This document shows, piece after piece, positions 19,409 through 27,943 of a stretch of DNA of 41,650 bases; position 1 is the stretch's first letter; each line of letters starts with the position of its first letter. Origin of the DNA: Phytophthora sp. 'mugwort' (Eukaryota > Oomycota > Peronosporomycetes > Peronosporales > Peronosporaceae). The stretch spans positions 1 through 41,650 of the forward strand of contig JAUCEF010000041.1 of the NCBI GenBank assembly GCA_033558025.1, read 5' to 3'. The notes under the pieces were generated by a model, which was not told the DNA's origin, did no database searches, and saw nothing but the letters and a program-made list of their open reading frames with translations. Both the position numbers and the translations under genes were made by a program.

Positions 19409-19969
19409 TTAATCCACTATTTCATAAGTATCAGGATCTAATCGATCGATATCATCTATACGTTCACCTGTTTCAACATCTAAATAATGAAAATATCTAT
19501 ATAGATTCAGAGGATTTCCAGATCTTGTAATTTTTCTTTTTGGTGGTTTTGGTAAAGAGTCACTATCTGAATCAAAATTTAAATCAGTTGAAAAATTACT
19601 AGGAAAATCGCTTGGGAAATTGTCGCTATCAAAAAAAAAAGCATCTAGAAATAAATAAAACAAAAAAGATAAAAAAAAAAAAACGAAAATAGTTGGCATA
19701 TTATCGTCAATTCTTTTTAAAATACTTTTAGGTTTTTCTTCTTTTTTTAAAGCAGCTTCCTCAGCCTCAGTCTCTAAATCTATAAAATCTTCTAATAAAG
19801 TTATTTCAAGAGGTAAAAGAATTAAAATAAATTTAAAAATATTTTGAAAAAATTTAGGATGTATTTTTAATATATCTTGTATAATTTTATATAGATTATA
19901 AGCAAAAAATATCCTTTTAATAATGTTAAAAAAAATCATAATTTTTATAAAGAAGTAAATAAATGTCAA
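19409..19969 (-). CDS. hypothetical membrane protein (orf186)
   Basis: I do not recognise this 186-residue product. Residues about 1-60 are hydrophobic and basic with one or two membrane helices. Residues 61-88 form an acidic-then-basic linker (DLETEAEEAALKKEEKPKS). A strong hydrophobic helix follows at about 90-112 (MPTIFVFFFLSFLFYLFLDAFF). Next comes a low-complexity Ser/Asp/Phe stretch with repeated D-S-D and F-P-S units, and a soluble tail with GNPLNLYRYFHYLDVETGER. The acidic tail is unlike the Lys-rich ribosomal proteins around it. It stands alone between tRNA-Gly(UCC) and tRNA-Gly(GCC). Another in-frame Met occurs at residue 11. Confidence 0.6.
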   Translation of the reverse strand: MTFIYFFIKIMIFFNIIKRIFFAYNLYKIIQDILKIHPKFFQNIFKFILILLPLEITLLEDFIDLETEAEEAALKKEEKPKSILKRIDDNMPTIFVFFFLSFLFYLFLDAFFFDSDNFPSDFPSNFSTDLNFDSDSDSLPKPPKRKITRSGNPLNLYRYFHYLDVETGERIDDIDRLDPDTYEIVD

Positions 19970-20040
19970 TACTAATATTATTCCCTAATTAAAAAATGGA
20001 AATACCAAATACTGCCTTTGGGTACATTTATTTGAATTAA

Positions 20041-20111
20041 GCAAAAAAAGGGATTTGAACCCTCAACATTAACCTTGGCAAGGTTATACTCTACCATTGA
20101 GCTATTTTTGC
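20041..20111 (-). tRNA. trnG: tRNA-Gly (GCC)
   Basis: The acceptor stem GCAAAAA/TTTTTGC is perfect. The anticodon stem TAACC/GGTTA has loop TTGCCAA, anticodon GCC. Together with the UCC isoacceptor it covers all Gly codons. Confidence 0.93.
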
Positions 20112-20124
20112 TAATAAATTATTT

Positions 20125-20652
20125 TTATAATAAAAATAGTGAATTTAATAATAAAAATAATTCATAATGATTTTTTGCATTTGTATGAATAGAAACATCT
20201 ATTGGAGGTATATCTTTGAATTTTAAAAATTCAGTTTTTAATTCAAAAAAATCTAAAATATTTCGAATTTGAAAATTTAAAATATTTTGATTTTTAAAAT
20301 TAAAATTTATTTTAGTTAAATTTTGAAAAAGAAAAATCAAAATTTTTTCTAAAAAATTAAAAATATTTTTTTTTCTTAAAGTTATTTTACAACCTATAAT
20401 TGAATTTTTTTTGATTTTTAAAAAAATATTATTTTTTTTTGATTTTGTTATTATAGGTTTTTGATTTGTTATTAATTTTAAAAGTAAAATTATATTAATT
20501 AATTTTTTTTTTTCAATATTAGCGTTTTTAAAACCAATATTTAAACATATTTTACTTATTTTAGGTATTTCAAATATATTTTTAAAATTTAATTTTGTTA
20601 AAAGATCGTATATAGTAATATTTTGATAATGGATTTGTAAATTTTTTTTCAT
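20125..20652 (-). CDS. rpl5: large ribosomal subunit protein uL5m
   Basis: The 175-residue product shows the L5 order: an N-terminal helix, then PKISKICLNIGFKNANIEKK, then LLKLITNQKPIITKSKKN with a basic strand, GCKITLRKK, and a C-terminal FLKFKDIPPIDVSIHTNAK resembling the L5 G-x-D-I-x-I-x-T-x-A ending. The length is normal. It follows rpl14 by 4 bases, as in the bacterial spc operon (rpl14-rpl5). L5 contacts the central protuberance; no 5S rRNA gene was recognised in this window. Confidence 0.9.
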   Translation of the reverse strand: MKKNLQIHYQNITIYDLLTKLNFKNIFEIPKISKICLNIGFKNANIEKKKLINIILLLKLITNQKPIITKSKKNNIFLKIKKNSIIGCKITLRKKNIFNFLEKILIFLFQNLTKINFNFKNQNILNFQIRNILDFFELKTEFLKFKDIPPIDVSIHTNAKNHYELFLLLNSLFLL

Positions 20653-20656
20653 ATTT

Positions 20657-21028
20657 TTATAAAATATTTGAAGCTAATGCTAATATTTTGAAATTTTTTT
20701 TCTTCCGAAATTCAGAAGTAATCGGACCAAATATACGTGTTCCTAGGGGTTTATTTTGATTATTTAAAATAATTATACAATTTTTATCAAATTTTATTAT
20801 ATTACCTATTGTACTTTTTTTTTGATATGTTGTATGTATAATTAAAGCTTTAAATAAATCTCCTTTAATTATTTTAATTTTTTTTTTTTGATTTAAACGT
20901 AATTTTTTAGCAGAAATTAAAATTGTATCCCCAATTTTTCCAATTTTTTTTTTATAAATTTTTATACATTGTCCTATTTTAATACCACTATTATCATTTA
21001 CTTTTAATTTAGTTTGAATTTGAATCAT
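20657..21028 (-). CDS. rpl14: large ribosomal subunit protein uL14m
   Basis: The 123-residue product begins MIQIQTKLKVNDNSGIKIGQC, the canonical L14 start. It shows GDLFKALIIHTTY, DKNCIIILNNQNKPLGTRIFGPI and the final ILALASNIL, as in L14 proteins of 120-124 residues. It binds LSU rRNA near the GTPase-associated face. It is separated by 23 bases from the initiator tRNA-Met gene. Confidence 0.97.
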   Translation of the reverse strand: MIQIQTKLKVNDNSGIKIGQCIKIYKKKIGKIGDTILISAKKLRLNQKKKIKIIKGDLFKALIIHTTYQKKSTIGNIIKFDKNCIIILNNQNKPLGTRIFGPITSEFRKKKNFKILALASNIL

Positions 21029-21051
21029 AAATTATATATTAATTTTAAAAT

Positions 21052-21122
21052 GATGAGAGTAGGATTTGAACCTACATCTTCAGATTATGAGCCTGATAAG
21101 TTACCTATTACTCTATCTCATC
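21052..21122 (-). tRNA. trnfM: tRNA-fMet (CAU), initiator-like
   Basis: The acceptor stem is GATGAGA/TCTCATC and the anticodon stem TCAGG/TCTGA has loop CTCATAA. The D-arm region (GGTAACTTATC) and the sequence after the anticodon (TCTGAAGAT) resemble bacterial initiator tRNA, so I assign it as initiator among the three CAU tRNAs. Confidence 0.8.
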
Positions 21123-21141
21123 TTATATTTTCTTCCTTTTT

Positions 21142-21215
21142 CGGAAGAAAAGGATTTGAACCTTTGATCTTCTGTTCCCAAAACAGACGCATTAGCCAGA
21201 CTATGCTACCTTCCG
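21142..21215 (-). tRNA. trnP: tRNA-Pro (UGG)
   Basis: The acceptor stem CGGAAGG/TCTTCCG has one G-T. The anticodon stem TCTGT/ACAGA has loop TTTGGGA, anticodon TGG. The T-loop is TTCAAAT. Confidence 0.93.
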
Positions 21216-21228
21216 TTTAAAGATAATT

Positions 21229-21299
21229 AATGATGGTAGGATTTGAACCTACAACATTAGGATTATGATTCCCACGCTCTACCATTAAACTACATCATC
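21229..21299 (-). tRNA. trnM: tRNA-Met (CAU), elongator-like
   Basis: The acceptor stem is GATGATG/CATCATT and the anticodon stem TGGGA/TCCTA has loop ATCATAA, anticodon CAT. It lacks the initiator features of the neighbour at 21052 and the Ile-type features of 28635, so it is the likely elongator. Confidence 0.8.
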
Positions 21300-21325
21300 T
21301 TATTAATACTTTATTAATAAAATAA

Positions 21326-21411
21326 GTCGAAGTGGGATTTGAACCCACGAGTTAATAAATTAACTGATAGTTTAGCAAACTACTGCCTTAAACCTGACTT
21401 GGCTATTCGAC
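21326..21411 (-). tRNA. trnS: tRNA-Ser (GCU)
   Basis: This is a class II tRNA with a long variable arm. The acceptor stem GTCGAA/TTCGAC is intact and the anticodon stem GTAGT/ACTAT has loop TTGCTAA, anticodon GCT. It decodes AGY. Confidence 0.92.
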
Positions 21412-21425
21412 CTAAAATATAAAAC

Positions 21426-21496
21426 TTCTTTGATAGGATTTGAACCTACAACCTAATGGTTAACAGCCATTTGCTCTACCGTTGAGCTACAAAGAA
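21426..21496 (-). tRNA. trnN: tRNA-Asn (GUU)
   Basis: The acceptor stem TTCTTTG/CAAAGAA is perfect. The anticodon stem AATGG/CCATT has loop CTGTTAA, anticodon GTT. The discriminator is G. Confidence 0.93.
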
Positions 21497-21519
21497 ATAA
21501 TTATATTTTAATTTTTAAA

Positions 21520-21806
21520 ACTTTTAGTATTTTTAAGCTAAATATTTTACAATACTTATACTTAAAACCTATTAATGTAATCATCTTTTACAGTTTTTAT
21601 ATGAAAAATTTTTAAGAATGGTTTCTTACTTAGATGCTTTCAGTAATTATCCAAAATAAATTTAGCTACTCGGCTATGCCTCTCAACAACCGATACACCA
21701 GAGATTTACCCTTCTCGGTCCTCTCGTACTAGAGTTAGATTCTTGCATTTTTCAAAATATCTATAGAAGATAGGAACCAAACTGTCTCACGACGTTCTAA
21801 ACCCAA

Positions 21807-21846
<40 letters not shown>

Positions 21847-21924
21847 AACCTTCTTCAGCTCCAGGATGTGATGAGTCGACATCGAGGTGCCAAACGACTC
21901 CGTCGATAGGAGCTCTTAGGAGTC

Positions 21925-21967
<43 letters not shown>

Positions 21968-22403
21968 AATCTTTCCACAAAGAATTATCGGATCACTATG
22001 ACCGACTTTCGTCCCTGTTTGATATGTCTATCTTACAGTCAAGCAAGCTTTTACCATTATGCTCTACAATTGATAATATTATCCAATTTGAGCTTACCTT
22101 TGTACACCTCCGTTACTCTTTAGGAGGTGACCGCCCCAGTCAAACTACCAACCATACAATGTCTATTTAAAAAATATTAGTTATTTATTTTAATAAGAGT
22201 GGTATTTCAAGAATATCTATACAATTTACTAGCGTAAAGGTTTAAAAGATTACCACTTATACTACACATATTAGATAAAATAACAATATAAAGATGTAGT
22301 AAAGGTTCACGGGGTCTTTCCGTCTAACTATAGAAAATCCGCATCTTCACGGATAATTCAAATTCACTGAGTCTATATTGGAGACAGCGGGGATGTCGTT
22401 ACA

Positions 22404-22460
<57 letters not shown>

Positions 22461-22518
22461 GAGTTACGGCCGCCGTTTACTGGGACTTCCATTTAATGCG
22501 CAAACATTTCCTTTTAAT

Positions 22519-22556
<38 letters not shown>

Positions 22557-24150
22557 GTTACCATTTAGCAGAGTCCTAAGTTTTTATTAAACAGTCGCAA
22601 CCCCCTATTTTGTGACACCTAATTATTAAAAATAATTAGGTACTTTTTATCCCGAAGTTACAAAGTCATTTTGCCGAGTTCCTTCAATATAGTTCTCTCA
22701 TTCACCTTAGTCTACTCGACCTATCCACCTGTGTCGGTTTAGGGTACGGTTTTTAATTAAAAAAGCTATTTCCTGAAAAATTAAAAATTTTTGTCACTTT
22801 TTTAAAAAAATTTAATTTAAAAATTATCCCATCAAAATCTGCTTTCGTCAAATCTTTCTTAGGGGCCGTTTCACTCTATGTAATACATCTTAACATAGAA
22901 ACCCTTGGATTTACGGTGATAACGATTTATATTCGTTATTTTTTGTTACTAATGCCAGCATTTTCTTTTCTGATATCTTCAACATATTTCACAATATATC
23001 TTTATTAACATACAGAATGTTCCGCTACCGTTTTATTAAAAATAAAACTTGCCGCTTCGGTAAATTTCTTAAGTCTCGATACATTTTAGGCGCAAAAAAA
23101 CTAGACCAATGAGCTATTACGCTTTCTTTAAAGGATGGCTGCTTCCAAGCCTACCTATGGGTTGTAATCATTTTTTCACTTCCTTTTTCACTTAGAATAT
23201 TATTTAGAGACCTTAGCGATCAATCTGGGCTGTTTCCCTTTTGACAAAAGACCTTAGCGCCTAATGTCTGTCTATTTAAATTACTTTTTTTTGTATTCGG
23301 AGTTTCCAAGAATTCAGTAAGTTTTTACACCCCCTAGCTCAATGAGTGCTCTACCCCAAAAAAAGATTTTAAATGCTCTACTTCAATAGATTTCGCGGAA
23401 AACCAGCTATCTCTGAGTTTGATTAGCCTTTCACTCCTAACCACAAATCATCTCCATATTTTGCCACATATGTGAGTTCGATCCTTCAAATAGTTTTACC
23501 TATTTTTCAATCTGTTCATGGTTAGATCACTCAGTTTCGGGTCTTATTTATATAACTAAAAAGCTTTTTAAAACTTGATTTATCTACGCCTACTTTATTA
23601 AATTAAGCTTGCTATAAAAATAAACTTGCTGGCCCATTATGCAAAAGGTACACTGTTACTTTTTAAAAAAGTTTCAATTGATTGTTAACATTAAGTTTCA
23701 GAATTATTTCAAACTCAAAAGTTCTTTTTCACCTTTCCTTTACAGTACTTGTCCACTATCGATCATTAATTTTTAAAAGGTTTTGAGGGTGGTTCCCCAA
23801 TATTCAAAAAGGCTTACACATAACCCTTTTTACTATTATAAAAACAATTATTATTCTACAGGACTTTCACCTTTTTAAGTAAATTTTTCAAAATTTTTCA
23901 AATATTTTTTTATTTTTATAAACCTAATTTCCATTTTCACTCGTCATTACTAACGGAATCTCGTTTGATTTTTTTAACAGTTACTTAGATATTTCAATTC
24001 ACTGTTTTTAAAATTTTCACAAAAAAAAAGTTTTCTTTAGGAAATTTTTATTTCAAAATAAAATATTATTTAATAAAACTTTTCGCATTTTTTACGTCCT
24101 AAAAATCAAATTAATGCCAAGGCATCCACTTAATGCTTTTATTATTATTT
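21520..24150 (-). rRNA. rnl: large subunit ribosomal RNA
   Basis: Bacterial-type 23S blocks read on the complementary strand include the 5' domain TTAAGTGGATGCCTTGGC (near 24111-24134). The peptidyl-transferase region is at 21900-22030, with GGGATAACAGGCTGAT complementary to 21928-21943. The sarcin-ricin loop AGTACGAGAGGACC is near 21718-21731. The ends are approximate. Length is about 2.6 kb. A/T expansions occur, for example near 22770-22830. A 9-bp hairpin at 24155-24176 separates its 5' end from orf250. Confidence 0.97.
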
Positions 24151-24154
24151 ATAC

Positions 24155-24176
24155 TTAAACCATATAAATGGTTTAA
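24155..24176. terminator. hairpin between orf250 3' end and rnl 5' end
   Basis: TTAAACCAT pairs with ATGGTTTAA around an ATAA loop. It lies between the orf250 stop (24181) and rnl on the minus strand, so it may be a processing site that frees the rRNA 5' end from the upstream ribosomal-protein transcript. Confidence 0.5.
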
Positions 24177-24180
24177 ATTT

Positions 24181-24933
24181 TTATTTTTTTTTCAAATATT
24201 CATTAATTAATTTTAAATTTAAATGAAAAGGATATAAAATTGTTTTATAAGAAGGTTCTTTAAAAAACATACCTGTTTTTATTTTTTTATTTCTATGTAA
24301 ATAAGAAGTTATTAAAGGTTTTGATGGTTTTTTTTCACCTAAAATATAATAAATATTATTTTTATAAGAATATTTGTTATTTTTTTGATAAGGATATTTA
24401 TTATAACGTTTATAAGAAGAAGAATATTTATTCTTTTCTTGATTAAAATGCTGTTTATAAAATTTTTTATCTCCTTTCAAACTATTATTTTTTTGAAAAT
24501 TTCTAGTTCTTTGAAAACCTTCATTTTTTTGAAAATTTCTATTTTTTTGAAAACCTTCATTTTTTTGAAAATTTCTATTTTTTTGAAAATTTCTATTTTT
24601 TTGAAAACCTTCATTTTTTTGAAAATTTCTATTTTTTTGAAAACCTTCATTTTTTTGAAAATTTCTATTTTTTTGAAAACCTTCATTTTTTTGAAAATTT
24701 CTAGTTCTTTGAAAACCTTCATTTTTTTGAAAATTTCTAGTTCTTTGAAAATCTTCGTTTTTTTGAAAATTTCTAGTTCTTTGAAAATCTTCGTTTTTTT
24801 GAGAATTTTTATTTTTTTGAAAATTTCTATTTTTTTGAAAACCTTCGTTTTTTTGAGAATTTCTATTTTTTTGAAAACCCTCGTTTTTTTGAGAATTTTT
24901 ATTTCTTTGAAAATTTTTATTATCCTTTTGCAT
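24181..24933 (-). CDS. hexapeptide-repeat ORF at end of ribosomal protein operon (orf250)
   Basis: I do not recognise this 250-residue product. Residues 2-151 are about 25 consecutive hexapeptides of the types FQKNEG, FQKNRN and FQRTRN, mostly alternating, so the DNA repeats every 18 or 36 bases (about 24481-24930). Residues 152-250 are unique and basic: a Lys/Tyr/Asn stretch, then YYILGEKKPSKPLITSYLH, KTGMFFKEPSYKTILYPFHL and a charged helix to the end. Only two bases separate it from rps4 upstream, so it is the last cistron of rps14-rps8-rpl6-rps2-rps4. That position suggests a divergent ribosomal protein in the C-terminal part with a repeat-expanded N-terminal tail (inference). The opposite-strand long ORF is a repeat shadow. 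Confidence 0.6.
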   Translation of the reverse strand: MQKDNKNFQRNKNSQKNEGFQKNRNSQKNEGFQKNRNFQKNKNSQKNEDFQRTRNFQKNEDFQRTRNFQKNEGFQRTRNFQKNEGFQKNRNFQKNEGFQKNRNFQKNEGFQKNRNFQKNRNFQKNEGFQKNRNFQKNEGFQRTRNFQKNNSLKGDKKFYKQHFNQEKNKYSSSYKRYNKYPYQKNNKYSYKNNIYYILGEKKPSKPLITSYLHRNKKIKTGMFFKEPSYKTILYPFHLNLKLINEYLKKK

Positions 24934-24935
24934 AT

Positions 24936-25397
24936 TTATTTAATAATATGAATAATATCACCTTTATGTAATATAAAATTAGATTTACTTATAATTTTAT
25001 TATTAACCTTAATTTTTTTATGATTAATTAATTGTTTTGCTTGAAAAATAGTTTTAACTAATTTTAATCTTACAAGATTTATATCTAAGCGACTTTCTAA
25101 TAAAATTACAAATTTTTTAAAGATATTTATTTTATTATCTTTTTTTAATAATTTTTGAAATAAATTTTTTAATTGATATTCATGAATACATCCATAAAAA
25201 TTCCGAAATTGTTGTTTTTCAAATAATCTTTTTTGAAAAAATTTTTTACGTTTTTCAGGTTTTATTTCTTTTCGATATCTTAATTTTTTTTTAAATAAAT
25301 TCCATTTTTTTGATTTTAATTTTAATAAGTTTAAATTTTTATGTATGTTCCTATTATTTTGAAAACATATTTTATTTCTCGGTCTTAATTTATTCAT
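24936..25397 (-). CDS. rps4: small ribosomal subunit protein uS4m
   Basis: The 153-residue product carries the S4 RNA-binding fold near its C-terminus: FVILLESRLDINLVRLKLV, TIFQAKQLINHKKIKVNN and LHKGDIIHI. The N-terminal region is shortened compared with bacterial S4 (about 200 residues). It lies eight bases after rps2 and two before orf250. S4 helps begin SSU assembly. The order rps2-rps4 after rpl6 is a stramenopile-type arrangement. Confidence 0.92.
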   Translation of the reverse strand: MNKLRPRNKICFQNNRNIHKNLNLLKLKSKKWNLFKKKLRYRKEIKPEKRKKFFQKRLFEKQQFRNFYGCIHEYQLKNLFQKLLKKDNKINIFKKFVILLESRLDINLVRLKLVKTIFQAKQLINHKKIKVNNKIISKSNFILHKGDIIHIIK

Positions 25398-25405
25398 CTT
25401 ATTTA

Positions 25406-25999
25406 TTAAAATATTTTACGTAATAAATACATTAAAGTATATATTGATTGAATATTTTTAGAATTCATTACTACAGGATAATTAATATTTTGTATAGTTT
25501 GACTTGTATTTACTAATGAAATAGTAGGAATTTTTAAAACAGAAAGTTCTTGATTTAAAAAAGTATCTTTTACAGAACTTTTTATAACTAAAATTAATTT
25601 AATTTCATTTTCTTTTAATAAATAATTAATTATCTTATTAAATGTTGTATTCATAATTTTATTAGTAATTAAACCATTTACCCATTCTTTTGTAAAAAAA
25701 ATGATATTTGGATTTTTTTTTATAAAAGATGTAGTTAATAAAAATTTAATTTCATTATCATTCCCTATTATTAAAATTTTTTCATTTTTTTTTAATATAA
25801 TTTTAGTTAAATTAAATATACGTTTTAAAAAAAATGAAACATTTTTTAAATTAATTATAGTATAATCATGTCTACTTCCAAATATAAAAGATAATAATTC
25901 TTTATTTGTATCTATTAAAGATTCTCCATACATATTTTTTGATTTAAATAATAAATTTAATAAAATATTATTATGTTTTTTTTTTTTTTTTTGTATCAT
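25406..25999 (-). CDS. rps2: small ribosomal subunit protein uS2m
   Basis: This 197-residue product matches S2. It has MYGESLIDTNKELLSFIFGSR (the S2 H-x-G start is altered), ILIIGNDNEIKFLL, then FFTKEWVNGLITN resembling the W-x-x-G-x-L-T-N block, and VLKIPTISLVNTSQ with NYPVVMNSKNIQSIYTLMYLL. The final block corresponds to the conserved I-P-x-N-D region, with Asp replaced by Ser. Length is below the bacterial 240. A long Lys run follows the first Met. It sits six bases after rpl6. Confidence 0.85.
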   Translation of the reverse strand: MIQKKKKKHNNILLNLLFKSKNMYGESLIDTNKELLSFIFGSRHDYTIINLKNVSFFLKRIFNLTKIILKKNEKILIIGNDNEIKFLLTTSFIKKNPNIIFFTKEWVNGLITNKIMNTTFNKIINYLLKENEIKLILVIKSSVKDTFLNQELSVLKIPTISLVNTSQTIQNINYPVVMNSKNIQSIYTLMYLLRKIF

Positions 26000-26005
26000 A
26001 TTTAA

Positions 26006-26611
26006 TTATTTTTTACTTTTTTTTCCCTCTTTTTGTAAAATTTTTTCATTTTTTAATAATAAACCTTTTCCTTTATATGGTTCAGGTTTTTTATGATTTT
26101 TAATATAATGTACAAATTGATGTAAAAAAATATAATCGATACTACTAAAAATTAAAGTATTTGTTTGATTAATAATTTCAATATTTAATGGAATTGGAAT
26201 TCTAATATTATGACTAAAACCTAATTTTAAAATTAAAGTATTATTTTCAATAAAAGCTTTAAAACCTATACCTTTTAATATTAAATTAATTTTAAAACCT
26301 TGTAAAACACCTTTTATTTTTATTTTTATTAATTTATTGTATAAATTTAAAATACTTTTTTTTTTTTTATTTTTATTAACAATAATTAATAATTTATTTT
26401 TTTTTATAAAAAAATATAAATCATTAATTATTGTTAAAGATAATAAACCTAAAGATGTTTCAAAAAAAATTATTTTATTATTACTATAAATTTTTAAATC
26501 TGTTGGAAAAATAAAAGTTTTATCAATAAAAAATAAATTAATATTTCCTAAAGAACTTTTAAAAAAATTTTTATTTTTTAATTTAACATTTTTTTTTATT
26601 ATTTTTATCAT
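26006..26611 (-). CDS. rpl6: large ribosomal subunit protein uL6m
   Basis: The 201-residue product ends with the L6 signature PEPYKGKGLLLKNEKILQKEGKKSKK (given here only to locate it; key residues are the P-E-P-Y-K-G-K-G block near 177-184). The middle shows LQGFKINLILKGIGFKAFIE and LKLGFSHNIRIPIP, matching the two L6 repeats. The length is near bacterial L6 (177) with Lys/Asn-rich additions. It lies between rps8 and rps2 with six-base gaps. Confidence 0.95.
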   Translation of the reverse strand: MIKIIKKNVKLKNKNFFKSSLGNINLFFIDKTFIFPTDLKIYSNNKIIFFETSLGLLSLTIINDLYFFIKKNKLLIIVNKNKKKKSILNLYNKLIKIKIKGVLQGFKINLILKGIGFKAFIENNTLILKLGFSHNIRIPIPLNIEIINQTNTLIFSSIDYIFLHQFVHYIKNHKKPEPYKGKGLLLKNEKILQKEGKKSKK

Positions 26612-26617
26612 AATTTT

Positions 26618-26998
26618 TTAAATAATTTTACAAATCAATTCACCACCAACATTTAATTTTTTAGCTTGTAAATCTGTTAAAATACCAATAGATGTTGAAA
26701 GAATATAAAATCCTGTTTTTTTTTTATATAAATCCTTATTAGCAATATATAAACGTTTTCCCGGTTTTGATAAACGTTTTATTTCAGTAATAACTGCTTT
26801 ATTTTTTCTATATTTTAAATAAATCTCTAATTGATTTTTGGAATTTATCTTATAACTTTTTATAAAACCTTCTTTAATTAAGATATTTAAAATATTTATA
26901 CTTTGTTTTGATTTTTGTTGTACTATTTTTGATTTTTTTACTAAATAACCATTTTTTATTTTTGAAAATAAATTGGAAAGAGTATCTGTTATAATCAT
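26618..26998 (-). CDS. rps8: small ribosomal subunit protein uS8m
   Basis: The 126-residue product starts MIITDTLSNLFSKIKNGYLV, the canonical D-x-L-x-x-x-x-x-x-I-x-N-G start. It contains LIKEGFIKSYKI, RLSKPGKRLYI and the C-terminal FYILSTSIGILTDLQAK with GGELICKII, which matches the conserved S-T-S-x-G-x-x-T-D/H block. The length is normal. It follows rps14 by seven bases, as in the spc operon. Confidence 0.96.
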   Translation of the reverse strand: MIITDTLSNLFSKIKNGYLVKKSKIVQQKSKQSINILNILIKEGFIKSYKINSKNQLEIYLKYRKNKAVITEIKRLSKPGKRLYIANKDLYKKKTGFYILSTSIGILTDLQAKKLNVGGELICKII

Positions 26999-27005
26999 AA
27001 TTAAA

Positions 27006-27305
27006 TTACCAACTATATTTAGAAATACCGGGTAAAAACCCTTTTGATGCTAATTTACGTAATTGGATTCTGGATATTTTAAATAAACGATAAATACTTT
27101 TAGAACGTCCAGTTAAAACACACACATTTTTAATTCTAGTAATTGATGAATTTTGATGGAAAAAAAACCACTTTTGTTGTAATTTCCATCTTAAATTTTT
27201 TTCAATATTTAAATTTTTTGAAAGAATTTTTAAAGTTAATCTATTTTTTTCAAAATTTTTAAATAAATTACGTTGTTTAATATTTTTTTTAATTTTTTTT
27301 TGCAT
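27006..27305 (-). CDS. rps14: small ribosomal subunit protein uS14m
   Basis: The 99-residue product ends with TGRSKSIYRLFKISRIQLRK and LASKGFLPGISKYSW, the canonical mitochondrial and proteobacterial S14 C-terminus. It is the zinc-free form. The open frame runs upstream through two tRNA genes, so the start is the Met of MQKKIKKNIKQRNLF with ATG at 27305, just outside tRNA-Ala. It heads the block rps14-rps8-rpl6-rps2-rps4-orf250. Confidence 0.96.
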   Translation of the reverse strand: MQKKIKKNIKQRNLFKNFEKNRLTLKILSKNLNIEKNLRWKLQQKWFFFHQNSSITRIKNVCVLTGRSKSIYRLFKISRIQLRKLASKGFLPGISKYSW

Positions 27306-27331
27306 AAAATTATATTTAAGAAAGATAAATA

Positions 27332-27404
27332 TGGAGATAATCGGATTCGAACCGATAACATTATATTTGCAAAACATACTTTCTACCAGTTGAAATATAT
27401 CCCC
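27332..27404 (-). tRNA. trnA: tRNA-Ala (UGC)
   Basis: The acceptor stem GGGGATA pairs with TATCTCC (one G-T). The anticodon stem TATGT/ATATA has loop TTTGCAA, anticodon TGC. The T-loop is TTCGAAT. Confidence 0.92.
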
Positions 27405-27407
27405 AAT

Positions 27408-27479
27408 AAGTGTATTGGGATTTGAACCCAAGACCATCAGATTAAAAGTCCGGTGCTCTACCAGCTGAGCTATACACTT
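27408..27479 (-). tRNA. trnK: tRNA-Lys (UUU)
   Basis: The acceptor stem AAGTGTA/TACACTT is perfect. The anticodon loop CTTTTAA gives anticodon TTT. The T-stem TTGGG/CCCAA is perfect. Confidence 0.94.
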
Positions 27480-27489
27480 ATTTAAAAAA

Positions 27490-27882
27490 TTAATTAATTC
27501 TTATAAAAATTTTATTTAATAATAAAAATTTTTTATTTAAAATATAATTAATTTTTTGTTTTAATATTTTATTAAAAATTGAAGTTTTTTGTATTTTAAT
27601 ATTTTGATTTTTTTTATAAATAGATAATTTTTTTGTTATAAATAACTCAAAATTAAAACAAAAAGTTTTATAAGAATTATTAAAAAAATAAATAATATTA
27701 TTTTTTTCAAAATTAATTTGATTTTTTTTTTTATTATCAAAAATTATTTTTTTTTTTCTAAATTTTAAATTATAACAAATTTTAGGTAAAAAAAAATAAG
27801 TAATAAAAAAATAAAAATTAAAAAAAAAAAATAAAAACCAAGAAACTTGATTAAAAAATGAAAATTGATCGAATTGTGGCAT
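27490..27882 (-). CDS. atp8: ATP synthase F0 subunit 8
   Basis: The 130-residue product starts MPQFDQFSFFNQVSWFLFFF, the diagnostic Atp8 N-terminus (M-P-Q-x-D followed by one membrane helix, residues about 12-32). The rest is a basic, Asn/Lys/Phe-rich matrix-side tail as in protist Atp8 (orfB type). The length is within the 120-150 range of protist homologues. It lies between the rps1-like ORF and tRNA-Lys on the minus strand. Confidence 0.93.
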   Translation of the reverse strand: MPQFDQFSFFNQVSWFLFFFFNFYFFITYFFLPKICYNLKFRKKKIIFDNKKKNQINFEKNNIIYFFNNSYKTFCFNFELFITKKLSIYKKNQNIKIQKTSIFNKILKQKINYILNKKFLLLNKIFIRIN

Positions 27883-27943
27883 AATTTTATAATAAATTTT
27901 TATTTCTTCAACATATATTTTTCTTGAAAGAACACTTTTATTT

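Noticed and set aside
21014..21220. ORF of 68 codons across two tRNA genes
   Set aside because: It lies over tRNA-fMet and tRNA-Pro antisense and has no family match.
17300..24150. A 5S rRNA gene near rns/rnl
   Set aside because: No 5S-like conserved loops were seen in the spacers. A covariance search would be needed to exclude a divergent one.
24481..24930. Regular repeats that might suggest a CRISPR array
   Set aside because: Period is 18/36 bases with no unique spacers, and the repeats keep a reading frame. It is a coding tandem repeat.
24385..24951. Long open frame on the plus strand opposite orf250, and a second minus-strand frame (24477-24722)
   Set aside because: Both arise because the repeat unit is a multiple of three and lacks stops in several frames. 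The orf250 frame is favoured by its start two bases after rps4, its length and its unique C-terminus.
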